Assembly (NCBI GenBank): GCA_913020045.1
Contig: CAJWBE010000020.1
Location: 1 to 64,000, forward strand
Direction of reading: 5' to 3'
From: an uncultured Oleiphilus sp.
Lineage (GTDB): Bacteria > Pseudomonadota > Gammaproteobacteria > Pseudomonadales > Oleiphilaceae
Length of the DNA: 64,000 nucleotides
The position numbers were made by a program, and so were the translations under genes. This document shows, in pieces, positions 8,933 through 18,763 of the stretch (its first letter is position 1; each line of letters starts with the position of its first letter). A model generated the notes under the pieces. The model was not told the DNA's origin, searched no databases, and was given only the letters and a program-made list of their open reading frames with translations.

Positions 8933-10039
8933 ATGTCAGGAAACAGTTTTGGCAAGTTGTTTACGGTAACGTCTTTTGGCGAAAGTCATGGGAAAGCGTT
9001 GGGATGTATTGTTGACGGTTGTCCTCCGGGCTTAGCCCTGAGTGAAGAAGACCTGCAGGTTGATCTTGATCGTCGCAAGCCTGGTACCTCGCGTTATACC
9101 ACTCAGCGAAAAGAAGCGGATCAGGTCAAGATATTGTCCGGTGTATTCGAGGGCAAAACTACGGGCACACCGATCGGCTTACTGATTGAAAATACGGATC
9201 AACGCTCTAAAGATTATTCTGATATTGCAGATACATTTAGGCCGGCACACGCTGATTATGCGTATACGCAGAAGTACGGTATCAGAGATTATCGCGGCGG
9301 TGGTCGTTCATCTGCGCGCGAAACTGCCATGCGCGTTGCAGCGGGTGCTATTGCAAAAAAATACCTAGCTGAAAAGTTGGGCATTGTCGTTGAAGGGTAT
9401 CTATCGCAGCTAGGGCCAATCGCGATCGAAAGCGTAGATATGTCTATCGTCAATGACAATCCGTTCTTTTGCCCTGATGCGTCTAAGGTTCCTGAGATGG
9501 AATCGTATATGCAGGCGCTAAACAAAGAAGGAAATTCGGTTGGCGCTAAGATTACGGTAGTGGCGCGTAATGTACCGCCGGGACTTGGTGAACCTATTTT
9601 TGATCGTATCGATGCCGAATTGGCGCACGGTTTGATGAGCATTAACGCGGTCAAAGGTGTCGAGATCGGCGCAGGGTTCGAATCCGTTTCTCAAAAAGGA
9701 ACAGAGCATCGAGACGAAATGACACCTGAGGGTTTTTTGTCTAATAGTGCCGGTGGCATTTTGGGCGGCATTACGACGGGTCAAGATATCGTTGCGCATA
9801 TTGCGCTCAAGCCGACATCAAGCATTCGTTTGCCTGGCAAGAGTATTGATCGGCATGGTAATCCTATCGAAGTCGTGACGCACGGCCGTCATGATCCTTG
9901 TGTCGGTATTCGCGCGACGCCTATTGCGGAGGCAATGATGGCATTGGTCGTGATGGATCACTTGCTGCGCCATCGTGGCCAGAACGCGGATGTTCGTTCA
10001 GAGACCCCGATAATCCCTGGTGCAGTTAAGGCTAAGTAA
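8933..10039 (+). CDS. aroC: Chorismate synthase
   Basis: 368 residues from the ATG at 8933. AroC converts 5-enolpyruvylshikimate-3-phosphate to chorismate using reduced FMN. Signature segments are [18 protein letters not shown] at the N-terminus, [20 protein letters not shown] near residue 120 and a C-terminal [17 protein letters not shown] near residue 325. Length and motifs are full. An in-frame GTG at 8921 exists but falls inside prmB and would extend past the conserved MSGN start. The stop overlaps the ATG of queA by one base. Confidence 0.98.
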   Translation: MSGNSFGKLFTVTSFGESHGKALGCIVDGCPPGLALSEEDLQVDLDRRKPGTSRYTTQRKEADQVKILSGVFEGKTTGTPIGLLIENTDQRSKDYSDIADTFRPAHADYAYTQKYGIRDYRGGGRSSARETAMRVAAGAIAKKYLAEKLGIVVEGYLSQLGPIAIESVDMSIVNDNPFFCPDASKVPEMESYMQALNKEGNSVGAKITVVARNVPPGLGEPIFDRIDAELAHGLMSINAVKGVEIGAGFESVSQKGTEHRDEMTPEGFLSNSAGGILGGITTGQDIVAHIALKPTSSIRLPGKSIDRHGNPIEVVTHGRHDPCVGIRATPIAEAMMALVVMDHLLRHRGQNADVRSETPIIPGAVKAK

Positions 10040-11058
10040 TGAAGGTTTCAGATTTTAGTTTCGATTTACCTGAAGGCTTGATTGCAAAATACCCTCCGGA
10101 GAAACGCGGTGATAGTAGGCTTTTAGAGGTCCCAATTAACGGGACATCGCTCCGAGACAGGCAGTTTTCAGAGCTACTTGACTTAATAGAGCCAGGTGAT
10201 GTTCTGGTTTTTAATAACACAAAAGTTATTCCTGCTCGCTTGTTTGCTAAAAAAGAATCGGGTGGAAAGCTCGAAATTTTATTTGAGCGTAAGGTATCCG
10301 ATCAGCGCTTTTTAGCGCATGTGCGTTCTAGTAAGTCACCAAAGCCCGGTTCAAAAATCATTCTAGAAGATGATACTGAGTTGGTGATGGAGAGCCGGCA
10401 AGGCGCTTTGTTTGTTTTGTCTTTGCCCGAAGGACGTGAAGTATTTGATACCTTAGAGCAGCTTGGTCATGTTCCTCTCCCGCCTTATATAGACCGTACC
10501 GATGAATCTTTGGATAGCGAACGCTATCAAACGGTTTACGCTGAGCATCCCGGTTCCGCCGCAGCGCCGACGGCAGGTCTGCACTTTGGTGATGAGATGC
10601 TGGATAAGTTAAAGGCTAAGGGCGTCCGGTTTGCTTACGTTACCTTGCATGTTGGTGCCGGCACATTTCAGCCAGTAAAGGTCGATGATATCAATGATCA
10701 TGTTATGCATAGCGAATGGGTTGAAGTGTCCGACCAGGCTGTCGAGATAGTCGAAGCGGCTAAGCGTGAAGGTAGGCGAGTGATCGCAGTTGGAACGACG
10801 AGCTGCAGAAGTCTAGAGGCGGCGAGCCGCTCTGGCAGCTTGTGTCGTATGTCTGGCGATACCGATATTTTTATTTACCCAGGCTATTCATTTGTAACGG
10901 TCGACGCGCTTCTCACTAATTTTCATTTGCCGCAAAGCACTTTGTTGATGCTGGTTTCTGCGTTGGCCGGCAGTGAGAATATTAAAGCGGCTTATGCTCA
11001 TGCCGTGGCGCAAAAATATCGTTTCTTCAGTTATGGCGATGCCATGTTTATCAGCTAA
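10039..11058 (+). CDS. queA: S-adenosylmethionine:tRNA ribosyltransferase-isomerase
   Basis: 339 residues. QueA makes epoxyqueuosine in tRNA by transferring the ribosyl moiety of SAM to preQ1. Family motifs are [16 protein letters not shown] at the N-terminus, [16 protein letters not shown] near residue 55, [12 protein letters not shown] near residue 172 and [16 protein letters not shown] near residue 290. Start and stop (TAATG) overlap with aroC suggests translational coupling. The product feeds the same pathway as tgt just downstream. Confidence 0.98.
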   Translation: MKVSDFSFDLPEGLIAKYPPEKRGDSRLLEVPINGTSLRDRQFSELLDLIEPGDVLVFNNTKVIPARLFAKKESGGKLEILFERKVSDQRFLAHVRSSKSPKPGSKIILEDDTELVMESRQGALFVLSLPEGREVFDTLEQLGHVPLPPYIDRTDESLDSERYQTVYAEHPGSAAAPTAGLHFGDEMLDKLKAKGVRFAYVTLHVGAGTFQPVKVDDINDHVMHSEWVEVSDQAVEIVEAAKREGRRVIAVGTTSCRSLEAASRSGSLCRMSGDTDIFIYPGYSFVTVDALLTNFHLPQSTLLMLVSALAGSENIKAAYAHAVAQKYRFFSYGDAMFIS

Positions 11059-11102
11059 GTGCGCACCGAATGAACGCTCGGTTTAGTATTATTTGAATTT
11101 AA

Positions 11103-12269
<1,167 letters not shown>

Positions 12270-12349
12270 AATGTAAACTGTTAAATGCTGCTTTCTCTGC
12301 TTAAGAGTAGCGGCTTTCGTCTGTTTTAAGTCATGTACTGGAGATATTA

Positions 12350-12745
12350 ATGCACACTGTAATTTCAAACGTTTTGTCCTTTGCTACCAAACTGGTATCC
12401 ACACTATCGCTTATGCTGTTGTCTACTTTAGCGCTAGCTGAAGGCGCACCGGTTGCGCCAGAAGGTCCAAGTGCGATGATTCAACTTGTGTTTTTTGGTG
12501 GTTTCATCTTGGTCTTTTACTTTTTGATGTGGCGTCCACAGTCAAAGCGAGCTAAAGAGCATAAGAACCTGGTTGAAGCGTTGAATAAAGGCGATGAAGT
12601 CGTTACGAATGGCGGTATTGCTGGCAAAATCAACAAAGTAAGCGAAGAGTTCGTTTTAGTTGAAATTGCTCAAGGCGTTGAGATGAAAATACAAAAGCAA
12701 GCAATTGCTGCAGCATTGCCAAAGGGAACACTAAAAAGCATCTAG
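12350..12745 (+). CDS. yajC: Sec translocon accessory subunit YajC
   Basis: 131 residues. A long hydrophobic N-terminal stretch is followed by the family's single TM helix near residues 47-65 (QLVFFGGFILVFYFLMWRPQ) and a cytosolic domain with LNKGDEVVTNGGIAGKI. YajC associates with SecDF. The N-terminus is about 20 residues longer than the common 110-residue form and looks like an extra signal-peptide-like segment ending in an ALA site. An SD-like GGAG precedes the ATG. It lies in the tgt-yajC-secD-secF order. Confidence 0.95.
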   Translation: MHTVISNVLSFATKLVSTLSLMLLSTLALAEGAPVAPEGPSAMIQLVFFGGFILVFYFLMWRPQSKRAKEHKNLVEALNKGDEVVTNGGIAGKINKVSEEFVLVEIAQGVEMKIQKQAIAAALPKGTLKSI

Positions 12746-12815
12746 CGCTTTGTTAGTATGCCCGCGCTTGTCGCAAAGATACTCATTAAATCAAAAGTAA
12801 GGTTATGCCCCTAGC

Positions 12816-14672
12816 ATGCTAAACAGTAATCCAATTTGGAAATATTTCTTAATCGCCACGATTTTGGTTCTCGGCGTCATTTACGCGCTGCCCAATCTAT
12901 ATCCTGATGATTATGCGGTTCAAATCACAAGCTCCCAAAGCTCTGAAAGCTTAGATCAGACGCATTTAGAAAAAGTGCGTTCGCTACTGGAAGAAAAGAG
13001 CATTGAACTCAAATCTGTTGAGCTTGATGGGCGGATGTTACTCGTAAAGCTAAACAATGCCGAGCAGCAGCTGGCCGCAAAAGCGGTACTTAGCACTGGT
13101 TTTTCGTCGGACTATATCATTGCGCTTAACATGGCGGCTTCAACGCCGGACTGGCTGAAGTCAATAGGTGCTGGGCCGATGAAACTAGGGTTGGACTTGC
13201 GCGGCGGTGTGCACTTCTTGCTAGAGGTCGATATGGAAAAGGCGTTATCACAGCGCCTACAGATGACTGAAAGCGCGTTAAAAGCTGAGCTTCGTAGTGA
13301 GAAAATACGCTACCGAGCGGCCGAAAAGGTTGGTATTGACACCTTGAAGGTCAAGTTTAAGAAAGAAGAGGATCGCGACCTTGCTAGCAATTTGGTTTCG
13401 CAAAGCTACCGACAGTTTACCCGCGAAACATTAGACGAAGACGATGCTTTTTACCTTGTGATGAAGATGTCGGAGCAGAGCGTAAAGGAAATAGAGGATT
13501 ACGCAATTCAGCAAAATCTCGTTACCTTGCGAAATCGGGTCAACGAACTGGGCGTAGCAGAGCCGCTTGTTCAGAGACAAGGTCGTAACCGAATCGTTGT
13601 TGAGTTGCCAGGTGTCCAAGATACTGCCACGGCGAAACGTATTATCGGTAAAACCGCCAATCTAGAATATCGTCTTGAAGCAAAAGCAGGCTCAGGGAGC
13701 TTGTCGACGCAGACCTTGCCGTTCAAGTCAGAACCCAACCGAAGCGCTGTGTTGGAAAACGATATTATCGTAACGGGCAGCAACGTATCTGATGCGAATG
13801 CGAGCTTTGATGAGACCGGTATGCCGTTGGTCAATATTTCGCTTGATGGTACTGGCGGTAGCCGGATGTTAGAAACAACTAAGCGTTCGTTGCAGCGGCG
13901 CATGGCCGTTGTTTTTATCGAGCAAAAGCCGGAAATTATTCGAGCGGTCGTAGACGGTAAAGTGGTCGAAAAGCGAAAGAATAAAGAAGTCCGTAGCATT
14001 ATTAGTTTGGCAACGATTCAAGGTGTCTTCGGTAATCGCTTTCAGATAACAGGTTTGGATTCGCCTACTGAGGCTGCAGAACTTGCGCTGTTATTAAGAG
14101 CTGGTTCACTTGCCGCGCCTATTTATTTCGTAGAGGAGCGCACTGTTGGGCCTAGCTTAGGTCAGCAGAATATTGACGCAGGCCTGTTATCGGTTCAAAT
14201 CGGCTTTGCGATGGTTTTGGTGTTTATGCTTCTTTACTATCGCGTGTTTGGTGTTATTGCCAATATTGCATTGGCGGTCAACGTGGTTTTGCTATGTGCG
14301 CTGATGTCGATGATATCGGCAACACTAACATTGCCAGGTATCGCGGGTATCGTTCTCACGGTAGGGATGGCGGTTGATGCAAACGTGCTTATTTTTGCGC
14401 GAATACGGGAGGAGCTTGCTAATGGCCTTACGCCTCAGCAGGCGATAGACGCTGGATATGGACGAGCGTTCGTGGCGATTTTTGACGCCAATATTACAAC
14501 GCTTATCGCCGCTGTGATTTTATTTGCGGTAGGTACAGGGCCGGTTAAAGGTTTTGCAATTACATTGTCGCTCGGTATCTTGACGTCGCTATTTACTGCA
14601 ATTGTGCTTAGCCGAATGATTACTAACTTTATTTATGGCGGCCGTAAGGTCACCAAGCTGTCGATCGGGTAG
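12816..14672 (+). CDS. secD: Protein translocase subunit SecD
   Basis: 618 residues. SecD is an RND-type membrane component that uses the proton-motive force to complete protein export. TM1 is near residues 8-27, then a large periplasmic P1 head including GLDLRGGVHFLLEVD near residue 127, then five TM helices from about residue 455 with the conserved VGMAVDANVLIFARIREE segment near 520. It runs into secF nine bases downstream. Confidence 0.98.
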   Translation: MLNSNPIWKYFLIATILVLGVIYALPNLYPDDYAVQITSSQSSESLDQTHLEKVRSLLEEKSIELKSVELDGRMLLVKLNNAEQQLAAKAVLSTGFSSDYIIALNMAASTPDWLKSIGAGPMKLGLDLRGGVHFLLEVDMEKALSQRLQMTESALKAELRSEKIRYRAAEKVGIDTLKVKFKKEEDRDLASNLVSQSYRQFTRETLDEDDAFYLVMKMSEQSVKEIEDYAIQQNLVTLRNRVNELGVAEPLVQRQGRNRIVVELPGVQDTATAKRIIGKTANLEYRLEAKAGSGSLSTQTLPFKSEPNRSAVLENDIIVTGSNVSDANASFDETGMPLVNISLDGTGGSRMLETTKRSLQRRMAVVFIEQKPEIIRAVVDGKVVEKRKNKEVRSIISLATIQGVFGNRFQITGLDSPTEAAELALLLRAGSLAAPIYFVEERTVGPSLGQQNIDAGLLSVQIGFAMVLVFMLLYYRVFGVIANIALAVNVVLLCALMSMISATLTLPGIAGIVLTVGMAVDANVLIFARIREELANGLTPQQAIDAGYGRAFVAIFDANITTLIAAVILFAVGTGPVKGFAITLSLGILTSLFTAIVLSRMITNFIYGGRKVTKLSIG

Positions 14673-14681
14673 GGGTGATAC

Positions 14682-15605
14682 GTGACTAAACAAATTGATT
14701 TTATGGGTAAGCGTAAGATCGCAGCTGTTTTTTCGGCGATCTTACTTATTGCTAGCTTGGCGTCTTTGGCGATCAACGGTTTGCAGCTCGGACTTGATTT
14801 TACGGGCGGAACCCTAGTTGAAGTGGAATACGCGTCGGCGCCAGACCTAGAAAAAGTTAGGCAGCAACTGAATAGCGCCGGTTATGAAAAGTTAGTTGTT
14901 CAAAATTTTGGCGCAGATACGTCAGTGCTTGTACGTTTGTCGCAGGGCTTTAGTGATACGGTTGGCGCAGAGGTTAGTGCCGCGTTAGCCGCGACTGGTG
15001 AGGCCTTAGAGCTGAAACGCGCTGAGTTCGTGGGTGCGCAAGTGGGTGAAGAGTTGCGAGAGCAGGGCGGCTTAGGGCTTCTATTAGCGTTAGGCATTGT
15101 CATGCTGTACGTTGCGGTCCGGTTTCAGTTCAAATTCTCCGTTGGCGCTGTCGGTGCATTGATTCACGACGTTATCATCGTGTTGGGAGCATTCTCTATC
15201 CTACACTGGGACTTTGATTTGACGGTTCTAGCGGCATTGTTAGCAGTTATTGGGTATTCCTTGAATGACACGATTGTTGTTTCCGATCGCATTCGTGAGA
15301 ACTTTCGACGGATTCGAAAAGCAAGTCCGCTTGAGGTTATTAACATATCGCTGACACAAACTCTTTCTAGGACCTTAGTCACGTCGATAACGACGTTGCT
15401 GGTGTTACTTGCGCTTTATATTGTCGGTGGCGAGATGATTAACGGTTTCGCGAAGGCGCTTTTGATTGGTGTTCTGGTCGGTACTTACTCGTCGATCTAT
15501 GTTGCTAGTAATGTGCTGTTAGCGATGGGGATCACTAAAGAAGACCTGATCGCCCCGGTTGCTGAGGAAGGGGAAGAAGGCGAGGCTGTCGACGACCGTC
15601 CTTAG
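14682..15605 (+). CDS. secF: Protein translocase subunit SecF
   Basis: 307 residues, partner of SecD. TM1 is near residues 12-33, followed by the GLDFTGGTLVEVEY signature, a periplasmic domain, and five TM helices from about residue 125 with VIGYSLNDTIVVSDRIREN near residue 190. It starts with GTG about seven bases after an AGGGGT ribosome-binding site. The short acidic C-terminal tail (EEGEEGEA) is unremarkable. Its transcript probably ends at the terminator at 15624-15659. Confidence 0.97.
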   Translation: MTKQIDFMGKRKIAAVFSAILLIASLASLAINGLQLGLDFTGGTLVEVEYASAPDLEKVRQQLNSAGYEKLVVQNFGADTSVLVRLSQGFSDTVGAEVSAALAATGEALELKRAEFVGAQVGEELREQGGLGLLLALGIVMLYVAVRFQFKFSVGAVGALIHDVIIVLGAFSILHWDFDLTVLAALLAVIGYSLNDTIVVSDRIRENFRRIRKASPLEVINISLTQTLSRTLVTSITTLLVLLALYIVGGEMINGFAKALLIGVLVGTYSSIYVASNVLLAMGITKEDLIAPVAEEGEEGEAVDDRP

Positions 15606-15623
15606 CGAGTAAAAATATAAGGT

Positions 15624-15659
15624 AAAGCGAGGCCTTGCTTGAGGTGCTCGCTTTTTTTA
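15624..15659 (+). terminator. Intrinsic terminator after secF
   Basis: A hairpin with AGCGAG (15626-15631) pairing to CTCGCT (15647-15652), followed directly by a run of seven T. It lies 20 bases after the secF stop and separates the sec operon from the small-gene unit that follows. Confidence 0.8.
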
Positions 15660-15711
15660 TGCGTTTGAAATGCGTGCTTAAGTAACGTGAATATCTTAGT
15701 AGACACCGTGT

Positions 15712-15748
15712 CGTCAAAATTCCGAATGTAGCGTTGAAATTTTGACGC
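15712..15748 (+). promoter_or_regulatory. Upstream inverted repeat, possible enhancer-binding-protein site
   Basis: CGTCAAAATT at 15712-15721 is exactly complementary to AATTTTGACG at 15738-15747, with 16 bases between. The right arm is itself part of an imperfect dyad, GCGTTGAAATTTTGACGC at 15731-15748. The element lies about 110-150 bases upstream of the sigma-54-type promoter at 15855-15871, the usual distance for bacterial enhancer-binding-protein sites. No T-run follows, so it is not a terminator. Between it and the promoter the DNA is AT-rich (15790-15850), with only a poor IHF-like sequence. Confidence 0.45.
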
Positions 15749-15854
15749 GGGTCGGCGCTAGAGAATTCAGCGTTTCTTCTTCTCAGAACTTATATTCAAT
15801 TTATTTATAATAAAAACAGTAGCTTGAAGTGTTTTTATTAGAGGTTGGTTTAGG

Positions 15855-15871
15855 TTGGCACGGGCTGTGCT
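15855..15871 (+). promoter_or_regulatory. Sigma-54 (-24/-12) promoter candidate
   Basis: The sequence TTGGCACG-GGCT-GTGCT matches the RpoN consensus TTGGCACG-N4-TTGCW with one core mismatch. The GG at 15857-15858 and GC at 15869-15870 are separated by exactly ten bases, as required. Predicted transcription start is near 15882, about 55 bases before the ATG at 15937. No sigma-70 promoter of comparable quality is seen here. Confidence 0.65.
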
Positions 15872-15936
15872 TTGTAATAGCTATAAGTCACTAAGTGACA
15901 AAATATACCTATAAAGAAAGAACAGAGGCTATCAGC

Positions 15937-16122
15937 ATGACTAACGTAATTGAGCTATTCCCAGCGAACACATCAAACGATGATAAAAATAACGCCGCTG
16001 AAAAAGAATTTTTAGAGTACCTAATGTGGTCAATGCGAACGGAGCAAGACCCGCACGCAAAGTTTGACGATCCTATCACTGAGTTTCGCTCGCAAACGTC
16101 TAGCTCTAGCAGTGTTGCCTAA
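15937..16122 (+). CDS. Small hypothetical protein, sigma-54-type promoter
   Basis: 61 residues, not recognised. The ATG at 15937 has a GAGG motif with eight-base spacing; an in-frame GTG at 15895 lacks a ribosome-binding site. The protein begins MTNVIELFPAN, has a central acidic/amphipathic stretch (EKEFLEYLMWSM) and ends in a serine-rich tail. There is no signal peptide, TM helix or cysteine, so a cytosolic location is inferred. It is a one-gene unit: terminator of secF, upstream dyad, sigma-54-type promoter, gene, and terminator at 16207-16252. The regulated layout argues that it is real. Confidence 0.65.
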   Translation: MTNVIELFPANTSNDDKNNAAEKEFLEYLMWSMRTEQDPHAKFDDPITEFRSQTSSSSSVA

Positions 16123-16206
16123 CGTTGCACTTTTTCGCAGCGAGGCGCCTATCCAATTAAGTTGGCCTGACAATGATTGGTACTCTAGGTGTTTGTTGTT
16201 GCACCC

Positions 16207-16252
16207 ATAAAAAAGAGGCTGTGGGCTTTGCGCTCACCGCCTCTTTTTTATA
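16207..16252. terminator. Bidirectional terminator between the small gene and the suhB-like gene
   Basis: An A-run and GAGGC...GCCTC stem (arms 16214-16218 and 16239-16243, extended by GTG/CAC pairing) are flanked by six A on the left and six T on the right. It can terminate the small gene at 15937-16122 and the convergent gene at 16311-17114. Confidence 0.85.
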
Positions 16253-16310
16253 CAACCGTTTAATTCCGCTAAGCGGCCAATATTGTTTGCCAAATACTTG
16301 TCAAAGCGAG

Positions 16311-17114
16311 TTAGGCTTGTAGTTTTTTGTCGTAGCCGCCAAGACGCTGAACAATAGACTTGTAAAGCTTAGGGTTGGCAACAACCAAGCTTCCTTTTCG
16401 TCCTTCCTGTACCAGTCCGCCTGATAGTGTTCCTGAAAGAGTCCCAGCCTCTTGGCAAAGCAGCAAAACGCCATCCAGCATCGCTGGGTCCGTGTCTTCA
16501 ACTATAACGGCATCAGCTTGGCCTGCAGCGACTAAGGTAATATCCATAATGATATTACCTGTGATTGCCACTTGGCTTCCTGATTGTGCTAGGTCTCTGA
16601 GTAGGTCTGTTTTTACGTGATCCGTTGCGGCGCCAGTCAGTTTGTTCAAAACGTTTGTTGCGATAACGGAATCCGCCAATGACTTAGTTGAAGTGCAGCG
16701 AATACGATGACTGTTAATTGCCGCCCCTTTGCCTCTGGCGGCGGTATATTCGTCGCCGGTAAACGGGTTCACAATCAAACAATGTTGTGTCTTTCCATAT
16801 TGTTTATGGGTAATGCTATAACTGCCGCCAGGGAAACGTCTTCCAAAGGGCGTGATGTTCTCAAAACCATGTATCTGCCAGCTATCATCTTTATCTTGTG
16901 CCAGCGTTTCACCCGGTTCAGCGACGTAATGAGTAGGGTAACCGCGCTTTAGGTGGTCCAGCAAAACTTGGAATAAAGACGTTTCTAAGTGATCGAGTAG
17001 CTGCTGGTCTGCCTCCGAGTCGAGTGCGCCAGGTTCGCGCTTATCGATGGTCTGTACAATATATTCATTGGCTTGGCGAGCTGCACGGAGTGCGATATTA
17101 AGAATTGGTGTCAT
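16311..17114 (-). CDS. suhB: SuhB/inositol-monophosphatase homologue lacking catalytic residues
   Basis: 267 residues and collinear with SuhB over its whole length: the N-terminus MTPILNIALRAARQANEYI, the GRGKGAAIN-type segment (ARGKGAAINSHRIR near 126-138), VAAGQADA near 195-202 and VANPKLYK near 245. The metal-binding motifs are destroyed: the DPLDGT motif of family members reads HGFENI at residues 82-87, the EES region reads AEPGE at 65-69, and the WD of the third motif reads AM at 211-212. It is therefore very unlikely to be a phosphatase. SuhB also has a non-enzymatic role in NusA-dependent rRNA antitermination in E. coli, which could explain retention. It keeps its usual position divergent from the trmJ region. 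Confidence 0.85.
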   Translation of the reverse strand: MTPILNIALRAARQANEYIVQTIDKREPGALDSEADQQLLDHLETSLFQVLLDHLKRGYPTHYVAEPGETLAQDKDDSWQIHGFENITPFGRRFPGGSYSITHKQYGKTQHCLIVNPFTGDEYTAARGKGAAINSHRIRCTSTKSLADSVIATNVLNKLTGAATDHVKTDLLRDLAQSGSQVAITGNIIMDITLVAAGQADAVIVEDTDPAMLDGVLLLCQEAGTLSGTLSGGLVQEGRKGSLVVANPKLYKSIVQRLGGYDKKLQA

Positions 17115-17216
17115 TGCGTCATCACTAATTAGGTTTGCTGGGATTTAAAGGCGCGAATCATAGCAAAATTCAGTCAGACTAACACTATTCCTTCATGCCG
17201 TTTGTTCAGCGCGCGC

Positions 17217-17244
17217 TTGAACCCTTGCTGCGGGTGAGTAGAAT
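17217..17244 (+). promoter_or_regulatory. Sigma-70 promoter for the tetR-trmJ unit
   Basis: TTGAAC at 17217-17222 and TAGAAT at 17239-17244 are separated by 16 bases. The predicted start near 17251 leaves a leader of about 28 bases before the GTG at 17279. Confidence 0.6.
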
Positions 17245-17278
17245 AGCGTTCCCAATGTATAGCTAGGCAACCTAAACA

Positions 17279-17926
17279 GTGACATCAAACGCTTCGAGTT
17301 CCGCAAAGAAAGATCGACGCCAGCCCACCCAGCGACGCAGTAAAGAGCGAGTTGACTCTATATTGGATGCGGCTAAGGCCTTAATTTCAGAAAAAGGTAG
17401 TGCGCAGTTGAAAGTGCATGAAATAGCATCACGCGCGGGCGTGACAGCGGCCTCTATTTACCAGTATTTTCCAAGCAAGGACTCGATTACGCACGCATTG
17501 GCGGAGCAAACGTTTGAGCGGATGCAAGGTCAGTTATTGACTAATTTGCCCGAAGTTTCCACGTTAGATGACGCATTTGCAGTGTTGAGGGAGCTGGTCG
17601 AAAGTTATTATCAGATTTATTTGGCAGACCCTGCCCTATATGATGTTTGGGTTGCTATTTCCGCCGACAAACGTGTCCATGACATGGATTTGCAAGACAG
17701 TCGACATACGGCTGAATTGGTGGTTGGCTGTCTGAAGCCATTCTATCCGCTTGAGCGTGCGATTGAGCTTTCAAGGGTCGGCTTTTTGTTGGCGCATTTG
17801 TCAGGTTCTGCGGTTAGGATGGCCGTGAGTGTTGAGCCTGACGAGGGTCGTGTTTTGATTGACAGCTTTAAGGGTATGATTAATCCAGCCTTTGTCGAGT
17901 CAATGTTGAGCTCAGAGGAGTCATAG
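17279..17926 (+). CDS. TetR/AcrR-family transcriptional regulator
   Basis: 215 residues. The N-terminal DNA-binding domain (about residues 24-72) shows the TetR pattern ILDAAKALISEKG, VHEIASRAGVTAASIYQYFPSKDSI. The C-terminal ligand-binding region is all-helical and not assignable. The start is GTG; no ATG lies near the beginning of the domain, and the preceding AGG is 11-13 bases upstream. Only two bases separate its stop from the trmJ start, so they are probably co-transcribed and coupled. Most relatives have suhB directly divergent from trmJ; this regulator is an addition at that junction. Its target is unknown. Confidence 0.88.
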   Translation: MTSNASSSAKKDRRQPTQRRSKERVDSILDAAKALISEKGSAQLKVHEIASRAGVTAASIYQYFPSKDSITHALAEQTFERMQGQLLTNLPEVSTLDDAFAVLRELVESYYQIYLADPALYDVWVAISADKRVHDMDLQDSRHTAELVVGCLKPFYPLERAIELSRVGFLLAHLSGSAVRMAVSVEPDEGRVLIDSFKGMINPAFVESMLSSEES

Positions 17927-17928
17927 TC

Positions 17929-18726
17929 GTGCCAGCATCTACAGCACAGGATTTGCTCGACCGTGTCGTTGTCGTATTAATGCGGACTACCCACCCCGGT
18001 AATATTGGGGCGGTAGCTAGAGCGTGTAAAACGATGGGTATCACGCGGCTTCGTCTGGTAGACCCCGTGGCGTCTATTAATGACGAGGCTAACAGTCGTG
18101 CGGCCGGTGCCAGTGATGTGCTGGATGACGCAGAGATATTTGATTCACTTGAAGGGGCGGTCGAGGATTCGGTGTTGGTGTTAGGTACGAGCGCGCGTAA
18201 TCGTAAAATGACGTGGCCCGTAGGGACGCCAAGAGATCTGGGTGAGCGCGCAATTTCGGTATTGTCTGGGTCAGACTTGACGGAAGATTCAACGGTCGCG
18301 CTGTTGTTTGGCCAAGAAGCCAGTGGGCTAAGTAATGGCGAGCTTCAGCGGTGTAATTTCCACGTTTGTATTCCTGCTAACCCAGATTATTCTTCTTTGA
18401 ATCTGGCGATGGCGGTGCAGGTAATGACTTATGAGGTGCGGATGGCTGCTTTGCTATCGTGCGAGGCGTCATCTGTGGATCTTGCGCCGGTATTGACGCC
18501 GGAGGATGCGGCTTGGGATGATGCCTTAGCTAATGGCCGAGAGGTGGACGGGTTGTTAGTGCATCTTGAAAAAATGTTAGTCGGTATTGATTATCATGAC
18601 CCGCAGAACCCAGGTACTTTAATGGCGCGTATTAAGCGCTTGTTGTTGCGCAGTAAACTCGACAAAATGGATGTGAATATTTTGCGCGGAGTCTGTAAGG
18701 CTGCGCTAAATAAATCCAACACATGA
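17929..18726 (+). CDS. trmJ: tRNA (cytidine/uridine-32-2'-O)-methyltransferase TrmJ
   Basis: 265 residues and a SPOUT-fold methyltransferase that 2'-O-methylates position 32 of tRNA with SAM. Motif 1 ([20 protein letters not shown]) is near residues 14-33, motif 2 ([16 protein letters not shown]) near 125, and motif 3 ([21 protein letters not shown]) near 146-167. It starts with GTG eight bases after an AGAGGAG site located in the end of the tetR gene. cysE and iscR follow, as in related genomes. Confidence 0.95.
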   Translation: MPASTAQDLLDRVVVVLMRTTHPGNIGAVARACKTMGITRLRLVDPVASINDEANSRAAGASDVLDDAEIFDSLEGAVEDSVLVLGTSARNRKMTWPVGTPRDLGERAISVLSGSDLTEDSTVALLFGQEASGLSNGELQRCNFHVCIPANPDYSSLNLAMAVQVMTYEVRMAALLSCEASSVDLAPVLTPEDAAWDDALANGREVDGLLVHLEKMLVGIDYHDPQNPGTLMARIKRLLLRSKLDKMDVNILRGVCKAALNKSNT

Positions 18727-18763
18727 AGCGTTAGTGCTACGAATAACTGGAAAGAGTAAAAGT

